Origin: a virus
IMG/VR virus record: IMGVR_UViG_3300037427_001466
Span: 1 to 24,022 of that record
Strand: one strand, 5' to 3'
DNA length: 24,022 bases
Shown here: positions 16,470 to 22,855 of the stretch, piece by piece
Numbering within the stretch: position 1 is the first letter of the stretch
Layout of the letters: the number at the start of each line of letters is the position of its first letter
The notes under the pieces: model-generated
Seen by the model: the letters and a program-made list of their open reading frames with translations, nothing else
Databases searched by the model: none
Told to the model about the DNA's origin: nothing
Position numbers and translations under genes: made by a program

Positions 16470-17084
16470 ATGAGTTTTATAATTAAATCAACAGGAGGAG
16501 GAAGTTTAACAAATGTTTCTGTACCTAAAGGATTGTGCAGATACCCAGATTTATATGGAGGTTCACCTACAATAGTAGATCAGGGGTTTGCTAATGATAG
16601 AATAAGATTTCATCCTGCACAGATGATTCAAATTTACCAAGATACTGTAATAGATACTATTAAATATCATATACTAATAGCTAGTGCTACAGATGAATGG
16701 TATTTTGGGTTATATAAATATGACTTATCTACTGATAAATATATAAAAACATGTCAATGGGATATTACTAGCTTAGGAGCTACAGGTGCAATATCTCAAA
16801 GCTTGGGTAGTCCAATAACAATAGAAGCAGGTACATATTTTATTGGAGGTAAAAGTAAAGATAATACAGCAGAAGGAGTAGGTATTGCTGCAACAGATAT
16901 AAATAGACCACAAGTTATGTGGCATACTGCTGCAACAGATATTAGTGTAACAACTAATAGGATAAATGGTTTTCAAGCTACAGTAGATTCTGCTCTTACA
17001 GTTTTACCTATAGAATTATTAAATTCTAGTATAACTTATTTCAGAGAATCTTATCCTCAATTTGTTCCTTATTTAGTATATTAA
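16470..17084 (+). CDS. Beta-sandwich fibre protein with MSFII anchor
   Basis: 204 aa, starting MSFIIKSTGGGS, the shared anchor peptide followed by a glycine linker. The body shows WYFGLYKYDLSTDKY, then a Gly/Ser-rich turn, and ITIEAGTYFIGGKSKD. The pattern of an FGLY strand, a turn and a later xxxGTYFxxG strand is seen in small beta-sandwich domains at the tips of phage fibres. I infer a binding role but cannot name a family. A catalytic site is not visible. It lies 13 bp after the esterase gene and shares its start sequence ATGAGTTTTATAAT with the gene at 14240. Confidence 0.5.
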   Translation: MSFIIKSTGGGSLTNVSVPKGLCRYPDLYGGSPTIVDQGFANDRIRFHPAQMIQIYQDTVIDTIKYHILIASATDEWYFGLYKYDLSTDKYIKTCQWDITSLGATGAISQSLGSPITIEAGTYFIGGKSKDNTAEGVGIAATDINRPQVMWHTAATDISVTTNRINGFQATVDSALTVLPIELLNSSITYFRESYPQFVPYLVY

Positions 17085-17093
17085 ATTTAAAAA

Positions 17094-17495
17094 ATGGATT
17101 ATTATAAAATATCAAAAGGTAATTTTTCTGTTACACAAAAGTACAATATAGAAGCAGAGGCTCAAGCAGTTGCAGATGATTTAGGAATAGGTTATATAGT
17201 AACATATTTATATCCATATGTACCTCCAACTTTACAAGAAAGATTACAAATGGACTTAGATTTTGGTAATCATTTAGTTTTTACTTTTGTAGAAGATAAT
17301 AGAATACAAGCTATTACTACAACACAATCAGAAGCATTGTTAGTTAAATTTAGAGATATATTAGCATTTGCACAAACAGGAGCAATAACTTCAATAGCAA
17401 CTTATTTACCTAATATATCTGTAGATGATGTATTTACACAAGAAAGAAAAGATAAGTATATTACAATGATTAATAATTATTTAAGCAAATTTTAA
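17094..17495 (+). CDS. Small mixed alpha/beta protein between fibre genes
   Basis: 133 aa, starting after an A-rich leader (TTTAAAAAATGG). Two parts can be seen: an N-terminal alpha/beta part of about 45 residues (ISKGNFSVTQKYN, DDLGIGYIVTYLY) and a helical C-terminal part with LQERLQMDLDFGNHL, TQSEALLVKFRDILAF and a final RKDKYITMINNYLSKF. There is no membrane segment or signal. Its stop overlaps the start of the 643-aa fibre gene by one base (TAATG), which implies coupled translation and perhaps a functional pair, for example a base or chaperone for that fibre. This is inference from position. The family is not recognised. Confidence 0.45.
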   Translation: MDYYKISKGNFSVTQKYNIEAEAQAVADDLGIGYIVTYLYPYVPPTLQERLQMDLDFGNHLVFTFVEDNRIQAITTTQSEALLVKFRDILAFAQTGAITSIATYLPNISVDDVFTQERKDKYITMINNYLSKF

Positions 17496-19426
17496 TGTCT
17501 GATTTATTTAATTATAGAAATACAAATTTAATAGGTTCTGTTATTGAGGGATATGAATATAATTCTTCAACTGGGGAAACTAACACTATTGCCAAAGTAT
17601 TTTATGTAATTGATAAAACACAACTTTTACTTACAGGGAAAACTGTAAAAACACAAGTTTATGTTACTGTATTAATTGATCCAACTTATACAACATATAC
17701 AAGCATTGAAACTTCCAATTTAGATTTAACTAGTATTGCTTATATTGCTACTGAATCAATAATTGATGTTAAAGAGTTTCCAAAAACAACACCTTTAATT
17801 TCAATGGAAAATGGGTTGGTAGGTGCTAACATAAAAGGGTATGAATATAATGTAGCAACAGGTCAAAGTAATACTGTTGAAACTACATGTAAAATAATTG
17901 ACAAGATGGAGATACTTGTTTCAGATATATTAACCCAAGTATATGTTTGTGTGTTATATTCTGGAACTACAGGATCTGATAAACTATATGTACCATTTAC
18001 TTCTGTTACAGAAGTAGTATCATTTGGAATTATAGATTATGGTAGACCTTCTGTATTAAGATATACAGGAATGAATTTTAAACAAGATGCTGGTTTAACA
18101 AGTGTTTTATTTAAAGATATTACTAGTGGAAATATATTAAGAGTAGAACCTATAAATACTATTCAAGCAGTAAATACAGCACCAAGTACAGATATTGTAA
18201 TACAAAGAACAGGTGGTGAAGAAATAATTATACAAGGATTAGAATTAGCTGTTACACAGATAAATGGTGTAGTAGCAGGAGCTACAATTGCAGCTGCTGT
18301 AATAGCTTTAAATGCTCTGTTTGCTCATGCAGGAAGTGTAGGAAGTGCTCCTACTATTACATCCTCTACTTCATTATCTTTGACTTTAGGGCAAGTACTT
18401 AATTATGAATTAACAGGAACAAATATTGTGTCTGTAGTTTGGACAAATTTACCAACAGGTATTGCTCCTGTAATAGGTAATATTTTTAAGATAATAGGAG
18501 GAAGTGCATTAAGTGCAGGAACATATAATTTTACTGTAGAAGCAATAAATTATTATGGGTCTGTAACAGCATCTATCTCGTTATCTATTTCTGCTTCTTA
18601 TACAAATACAAAAAGTTTTAATCCAGGTTCAGGTAGTAATGCCTATTTTCAAAAAACGGCAGTTGGAGTTGAAAATAATACTCCTTTGTATAGAGCAGCA
18701 GGTAATACAGGGCCAGCATGGTCTGTTTTTGGATGGTTAAAAAATAATGCAGCAAGTACTGCGTGGAAACCTGTTTTTTATTTTGGTGATTATAGCAGTG
18801 GAGCAGGCGGCACAAATTTAGGTAGAGTGAGATTCCATAATAGAATTTCAACTACATGGCCATACAATACAATAGAGTTATACTTTTCTTATGGCCTTGC
18901 TACTTATCCAGATGTTAATCTAATAAAATTTTCAGGATTAGCGGCAGGGGTTTCTAAAAATACTTGGTTTTCATTTATGGTAGTTTATGATGGTGGAAAT
19001 ACTAATACAGGTAGTGCCACAAGTTCCAATCCTTTTTCTATTTACATAAACGGGGTACAGTTGTCTCCATCTTGGACTGTTGTAGGTGGAGGGTATGGTG
19101 GAAGTATTGAGTACATATCTGGGTTTGATAAAAGCCAAGTAAATATAGCTAGAGGTGAAGCAACAGGAGTAACAAAATATGCCAATGTTACATTTTTTGA
19201 TGAAATGGCATTGTGGCAATCTGATGAGAGTAGCAATGTAGCAACATTTCACAACTCAGGAACGCCAATAGATTTGACTTCATATAATCCTTATGCTTAC
19301 TATAGGTTTGGTGATGCACCAACAGATATTTCTGGTTATCCTATAATGGAAGATGTGGGAACAACAGGGACAGACCTTACAGCTTATAATGGAACAGTAG
19401 CAGATTATGTATCAGATGTACCATAA
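17495..19426 (+). CDS. Large fibre-like protein: tandem N-terminal repeats, Ig-like and LamG-like lectin domains
   Basis: 643 aa. Residues about 12-95 and 108-190 form a tandem repeat: LIGSVIEGYEYNSSTGETNT against LVGANIKGYEYNVATGQSNT, later TQVYV in each. Residues about 200-280 match the beta region of the gene at 14240 (FKDITSGNIL). Residues 285-366 are a He_PIG-type Ig domain (LPTGI, IIGGSALSAGTYNFTVEA, YYGSVTAS). Residues 367-643 are a LamG-like lectin highly similar to that of the 14240 protein. It lacks the MSF(Y/I)I start, so its repeats may be a different attachment module. I infer a receptor-binding or capsule-binding virion protein. The start overlaps the previous stop by one base. 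Confidence 0.65.
   Translation: MSDLFNYRNTNLIGSVIEGYEYNSSTGETNTIAKVFYVIDKTQLLLTGKTVKTQVYVTVLIDPTYTTYTSIETSNLDLTSIAYIATESIIDVKEFPKTTPLISMENGLVGANIKGYEYNVATGQSNTVETTCKIIDKMEILVSDILTQVYVCVLYSGTTGSDKLYVPFTSVTEVVSFGIIDYGRPSVLRYTGMNFKQDAGLTSVLFKDITSGNILRVEPINTIQAVNTAPSTDIVIQRTGGEEIIIQGLELAVTQINGVVAGATIAAAVIALNALFAHAGSVGSAPTITSSTSLSLTLGQVLNYELTGTNIVSVVWTNLPTGIAPVIGNIFKIIGGSALSAGTYNFTVEAINYYGSVTASISLSISASYTNTKSFNPGSGSNAYFQKTAVGVENNTPLYRAAGNTGPAWSVFGWLKNNAASTAWKPVFYFGDYSSGAGGTNLGRVRFHNRISTTWPYNTIELYFSYGLATYPDVNLIKFSGLAAGVSKNTWFSFMVVYDGGNTNTGSATSSNPFSIYINGVQLSPSWTVVGGGYGGSIEYISGFDKSQVNIARGEATGVTKYANVTFFDEMALWQSDESSNVATFHNSGTPIDLTSYNPYAYYRFGDAPTDISGYPIMEDVGTTGTDLTAYNGTVADYVSDVP
17528..18064 (+). repeat. 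Tandem repeat of an approximately 90-residue domain
   Basis: Two copies, with a period of about 96 residues, lie in the N-terminal part of the 643-aa protein. Shared landmarks are GYEYN, TG(E/Q)(T/S)NT, IIDK/VIDK and TQVYV. The copies have diverged, so this is a protein-level repeat. Confidence 0.65.
18593..19423 (+). repeat. LamG-domain repeat, copy B
   Basis: Partner of 14807-15634. Long identical protein blocks such as FSIYINGVQLSPSW and GGGYGGSIEYISGFDKSQ are encoded with different synonymous codons, which points to an old split under protein-level selection. Confidence 0.8.
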
Positions 19427-19463
19427 ACATAAATTAATATATAACGTATAAAATAAAAACCCT

Positions 19464-19760
19464 ATGGATGAAATATTATTCAAGTTATTAGAACAAACCC
19501 CTGTTATAATTGCATTAAGTTTAGGTATCTTTGCACTTTGGAAAGATAAAAAAGAAACTAAATTAGAAATAACTAGTGAAAGAAAGGCTTCAAGAAAAGA
19601 ACTAAAAGAAACCAAAGAAAGGCATACCTTACATTTAAAGGAGTTAAATGAGTATATTAGAGAAAGAGATTTGGAAACTCTTAACGCATTAGAAGATGTT
19701 TCTTCTGCTGTAGCTACTATTCAAATTATGCTTAATGATAAATTAAGATTATTAGATTAA
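19464..19760 (+). CDS. Putative single-span holin (BhlA/UviB-like) or small membrane protein
   Basis: 98 aa. Residues about 12-26 are hydrophobic (PVIIALSLGIFALW). They are followed immediately by lysines and a long charged coiled coil (KETKLEITSERKASRKELKETKE and onward). One N-terminal membrane span followed by a charged helical tail is the layout of BhlA/UviB-type holins. It is also the layout of inner-membrane spanin subunits, so the lysis assignment is tentative. It starts at ATG 19464, 37 bp after the fibre gene, and is followed by a 51-codon ORF. A place between fibre and tail genes is not unusual for lysis genes in crAss-like phages. Confidence 0.5.
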   Translation: MDEILFKLLEQTPVIIALSLGIFALWKDKKETKLEITSERKASRKELKETKERHTLHLKELNEYIRERDLETLNALEDVSSAVATIQIMLNDKLRLLD

Positions 19761-19771
19761 ACTTTACCATT

Positions 19772-19927
19772 ATGATAAGGAAAGAAATAAATTACGAAGA
19801 AGAAAATGAAAAACTTATTTTATTTTTACAAAAGCAATCTGAAAGAATTAAGAAACTTCGTAAAAAATGTAATAAAAAAGATAAACCTGATGCAAGTTGT
19901 GGAGAAAAAAAACAACTTAAAGAATAG
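19772..19927 (+). CDS. Small 51-aa charged ORF
   Basis: ATG 19772 to TAG 19927, 11 bp after the holin-like gene. The product is highly charged: an acidic start (INYEEENEKL), a short helix (LILFLQKQSERIKKLRKKC) and a lysine-rich end with two cysteines (33 and 43). It has no signal peptide, lipobox or membrane span, so it is not a convincing spanin partner. Its coding status rests only on position, an intact frame and the tight spacing. The 75 bp after it hold no recognisable feature. Confidence 0.45.
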   Translation: MIRKEINYEEENEKLILFLQKQSERIKKLRKKCNKKDKPDASCGEKKQLKE

Positions 19928-20002
19928 GGTAAATATTTGGAAATGAGCCAAGAATAATTTATTTTACATAGTACATTATTTTTTGAAGTATTTAATGAAA
20001 AG

Positions 20003-20743
20003 ATGAAAAGTAAAATAAAGAATAAAGCAAAAGAAAAGTTCAAAAAACTAAAATTTAAAGAAGAAAATCATATTTATAGTGTTGATGATAAAAAGATACC
20101 TTCTACATCATCTTTAATAAAACAATTCTATAAAGATTTTGATAGTGAGAAAGTATCTTCTTTTGTTGCTAAGAAAGAAGGTGTTTCACAACAAGAAGTT
20201 TTAGACAAATGGACAGAAATAAATCTAGAAGCTATAAATAGAGGAACAAAGGTTCATGAATTTGCAGAAGATTATTGCAATGGTTTAGATGTTAAACCTT
20301 TTTGTGTGCAATCACAAGCAGTTGTAGATTTCTGGGATAGCTTGCCAGCATATTATGAATTAGTTTTTGTAGAATTACAAATGTGTAATGAAGAGTATTG
20401 GTATGCAGGAACTACTGACTTTGTTCTATTGGATAAAAGAGATGGTAGTTTGGTAATAGGAGACTATAAAACAAACAAAGATTTGTTTAAAAGTTATAAT
20501 AATATGTTACCTCCTTTTGATTTATTAAAAGATAATCCGTATAATCATTACCAGATACAGTTTTCATATTACCAAATTCTTTTAGAACAATTAGGTTATA
20601 GGATTAGTAATAGATTATTAGTTTGGCTAAAGCATGATGGAGGGTATGAAACATATAATACCAGCAACTTTAGTAATGTTTTAAAAATGACTTTCGATGA
20701 CAAATGGAGAAATAATACAGAGAGTGCAGAGTATGTATTCTAA
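20003..20743 (+). CDS. PD-(D/E)XK nuclease (RecB/Cas4-like)
   Basis: 246 aa. The pattern is that of PDDEXK-type RecB-like nucleases: an N-terminal HIYSVDDKKIPSTSSLIKQF segment, RGTKVHEFAE with His85, GTTDFVLL with Asp139, VIGDYKTNK with Asp154 and Lys156, and a following helix QIQFSYYQILLEQ with the conserved glutamine region. All expected active-site positions appear present. The reaction is metal-dependent DNA cleavage. No cysteine cluster of the Cas4 iron-sulfur type is evident. The position at the head of the ring, IHF-like and adaptor genes suggests a packaging or genome-processing role, but recombination or host DNA degradation is equally possible. Its 3' end overlaps the next gene by 47 bp in another frame. 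Confidence 0.8.
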   Translation: MKSKIKNKAKEKFKKLKFKEENHIYSVDDKKIPSTSSLIKQFYKDFDSEKVSSFVAKKEGVSQQEVLDKWTEINLEAINRGTKVHEFAEDYCNGLDVKPFCVQSQAVVDFWDSLPAYYELVFVELQMCNEEYWYAGTTDFVLLDKRDGSLVIGDYKTNKDLFKSYNNMLPPFDLLKDNPYNHYQIQFSYYQILLEQLGYRISNRLLVWLKHDGGYETYNTSNFSNVLKMTFDDKWRNNTESAEYVF

Positions 20744-21425
20744 AGGTGTTGAATCTGATGATAGTAGATTAAGACCAAGACACATTTATAATAAATTACT
20801 TACTGTAGCTGCTAAACTATATCAACAGCAGAAAAATAAAAAACAATTGATAAACCAATGGTCTTATCAGTTGCTTCCTTGTGTAGAAGTAAAAGAAGTA
20901 CCAATACATGAATGTCCTTGTGTGCCAACTTTAGGGTGTACTATATTCAGAACTAAACATAAAATACCTGCTCCAATATCAGGTTATTCTAAACATTTTA
21001 TACAAAGTGTTACTTCATTAGATGGGCAAATGCAGTTTGGAGAAACTAGTTGGAAAGGATATAAATATAAACAGGGTGCTAAATACACTTCTAAAAAACC
21101 TGATTATTTTATAAGAGATAATTATCTTTACATTTCATCTCCTACAAAAGTTAAAATAATTACTATAGAAGGTTTATTTGGAAATGCAGAAAAGGTTTTA
21201 AACTTTCCAAATTATTGTAATGAGCAACCTGATAACTGTGGGACAATACCTACTGTGATAGATTCTTGTATATCAATGTTTGATATTAAATTTCCTATTG
21301 AAGAGAGTATGATTGATGATTTAATTCAACTTGCACTTCAGGAATTATCTGTAGGATTTAATCAAATTGGTAGAGAAGATCAGACAAATGACGCTAAAGA
21401 TAACTTTAAACCAAATGAAAAATAA
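20697..21425 (+). CDS. Tail ring or connector-type structural protein, crAss-like
   Basis: 242 aa, starting at ATG 20697 inside the nuclease gene. The opening MTNGEIIQRVQSMYSKGVESDD and the RPRHIYNKLLTVAAKLY helix resemble what I recall of a conserved crAss-like structural protein next to the IHF-like and muzzle genes. The core has a Cys-rich turn (HECPCVPTLGC) and a beta region with FIRDNYLYISSPTKV. It ends with a helix (DDLIQLALQELSVGF). I infer a ring protein of the short tail. No catalytic residues are seen. The 47-bp overlap upstream and 11-bp overlap downstream imply coupled translation in an operon. Confidence 0.65.
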   Translation: MTNGEIIQRVQSMYSKGVESDDSRLRPRHIYNKLLTVAAKLYQQQKNKKQLINQWSYQLLPCVEVKEVPIHECPCVPTLGCTIFRTKHKIPAPISGYSKHFIQSVTSLDGQMQFGETSWKGYKYKQGAKYTSKKPDYFIRDNYLYISSPTKVKIITIEGLFGNAEKVLNFPNYCNEQPDNCGTIPTVIDSCISMFDIKFPIEESMIDDLIQLALQELSVGFNQIGREDQTNDAKDNFKPNEK

Positions 21426-21885
21426 CCTTTGCACTGTTAGGACAAGTTATGACTTTTATAAAAATAATTCACAAGAACCACTAAACCTTAAAGAATACAT
21501 AAGTATTGTTTATGGGTTTTTTAAGTTCTTACTCAGTGAAATATTTTTAACAAGAGAAACTTCTATACCTTGCAAATTAGGTTCACTTCAAATAATAGGA
21601 AAAAAGAGAAAAGGTAAGATAGATGAAAACGGGAAAATAATAGGCTTATCTCCAGATTGGAAACAAACAAATTTACTTTGGAGCAAGTGTAAAGAGTGCA
21701 AAGAAAATAAACAATTAGTGTTTCATATGAATGAACATACTGATGGAATAAGGTATAAGTTCTTATGGAAAAAAGAAAATATTCTCGTTGAAAACAAAAA
21801 TCTTTATTATTTCAAACCTGCAAGGGATGTTAAAAGAGAACTTGCTAAATTGATTAATGAAGGTAAAGAATTCTTTATAATATGA
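21415..21885 (+). CDS. IHF/HU-like protein in the tail operon
   Basis: 156 aa from ATG 21415; a TTG at 21367 would extend it further into the previous gene and is less likely. A central stretch, YGFFKFLLSEIFLTRETSIPCKLGSLQIIGKKRK, follows the IHF/HU pattern of a helix, a turn and the lead-in to the DNA-binding beta arms (here a basic KKRKGK arm). The end, YYFKPARDVKREL, resembles the closing strand and helix of that fold. crAss-like phages carry divergent IHF-type proteins in their tail operons, which supports the call. The function may be DNA bending during packaging or a structural role in the virion. The gene ends in TGA, overlapping the next ATG. Confidence 0.5.
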   Translation: MKNNLCTVRTSYDFYKNNSQEPLNLKEYISIVYGFFKFLLSEIFLTRETSIPCKLGSLQIIGKKRKGKIDENGKIIGLSPDWKQTNLLWSKCKECKENKQLVFHMNEHTDGIRYKFLWKKENILVENKNLYYFKPARDVKRELAKLINEGKEFFII

Positions 21886-22850
21886 AAGATTTTAGATACA
21901 CATCTATTAATAGAATCCTGGACAAATTAAGAAGGGATTTAAACATGGATGACCTATATGAGACTGATGTTATAGAATGGACTGGTGAAGCATTAGAAGC
22001 AATAGGAGCTATAACACAGTATGAAGATGTTCTTGCCTTTATAGAGGTTAAGAACTTTACTTGTTGTATACCTAATGGTACTTATCAAATACATCAAATA
22101 GCTAGAAACAATTGTTATAATGGCCCTAAAACAGATCCTTTATGTCCTGCTTTAGTACAGTCATCTGTAACAAGTGTAACTTCTTCTGAAGAGGTTACAG
22201 TACCTGTAGCTTTAGATTGTAATGGCAGTCCTATAAATGATTATGAGTTAGCATATTATAGACCATATTTTGACCTACAAGCAGAGTATGGTATATTTAA
22301 AAACTCAACATTTTATAATGAGTGCTTTAGTCCTATAAGACTTTCAACTAATAATTTCTTTGCTTCAGTTTCTTCTTCAGAAGATAATGCCAAAGATTTA
22401 TATAGTGCATGCAAAGATGAATATCAAATTATATCTAAAGGACAGGCATTTAGATTTTCTTTTGAAACAGGTTCTATTGCATTAGCATATGCTAAACCTA
22501 TGTTAGATGATGATGGTTATCCTATGATACCAGACCATTATTCTTACATAACAGCTATCACTAAGTACATTACTTATAAAGTAATGGAACAAAGATTCTA
22601 TAGAAATGAAAGAGGTAGTGATAGCAGATATGGAAAAGCAGAACAAGATTGGCATTGGTACTGCAAACAAGCAGGTAACTTAGGACTTATGCCTAGAGGT
22701 GAAGATGATCATCAAGATTTACTAGAACAAAGAAATCACATGTTACCGAAGTTAAAAAGATATTATGGTTTCTTTGGTAAAATGAATAAAGCTGAAAATA
22801 GAAAGTTTAATGATCCTGATGGCAGGAACAATTATTTTAGTGGAATATAA
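21882..22850 (+). CDS. Head-tail adaptor or tail tubular protein (P22 gp4-like)
   Basis: 322 aa, starting in a 4-bp ATGA overlap. The N-terminal helices (SINRILDKLRRDL, TDVIEWTGEALEAIGA) follow the usual opening of gp4/gp11-type adaptor proteins that sit under the portal. A beta segment with CCIPNGTYQIHQIA and an insert containing NNCYNGP and LCPALV come next. The second half has IALAYAKPMLDDDGYPMIPD and the long helix TKYITYKVMEQRFYR, also typical of these neck proteins. The C-terminus is charged and ends NYFSGI. I infer a structural connector between portal and tail. The large tail gene follows 5 bp later. Confidence 0.7.
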   Translation: MKDFRYTSINRILDKLRRDLNMDDLYETDVIEWTGEALEAIGAITQYEDVLAFIEVKNFTCCIPNGTYQIHQIARNNCYNGPKTDPLCPALVQSSVTSVTSSEEVTVPVALDCNGSPINDYELAYYRPYFDLQAEYGIFKNSTFYNECFSPIRLSTNNFFASVSSSEDNAKDLYSACKDEYQIISKGQAFRFSFETGSIALAYAKPMLDDDGYPMIPDHYSYITAITKYITYKVMEQRFYRNERGSDSRYGKAEQDWHWYCKQAGNLGLMPRGEDDHQDLLEQRNHMLPKLKRYYGFFGKMNKAENRKFNDPDGRNNYFSGI

Positions 22851-22855
22851 TAAAT

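Noticed and set aside
18618-19252. Minus-strand ORFs of 64-93 aa within the lectin gene
   Set aside because: They lie fully inside a well-supported + strand gene, have no leader, and their composition is that expected of an antisense frame.
14240-19426. Diversity-generating retroelement target in the duplicated lectin genes
   Set aside because: No reverse transcriptase or template-type repeat is in the window, differences between copies are mostly synonymous and not confined to adenine positions, and the fold is LamG, not C-type lectin.
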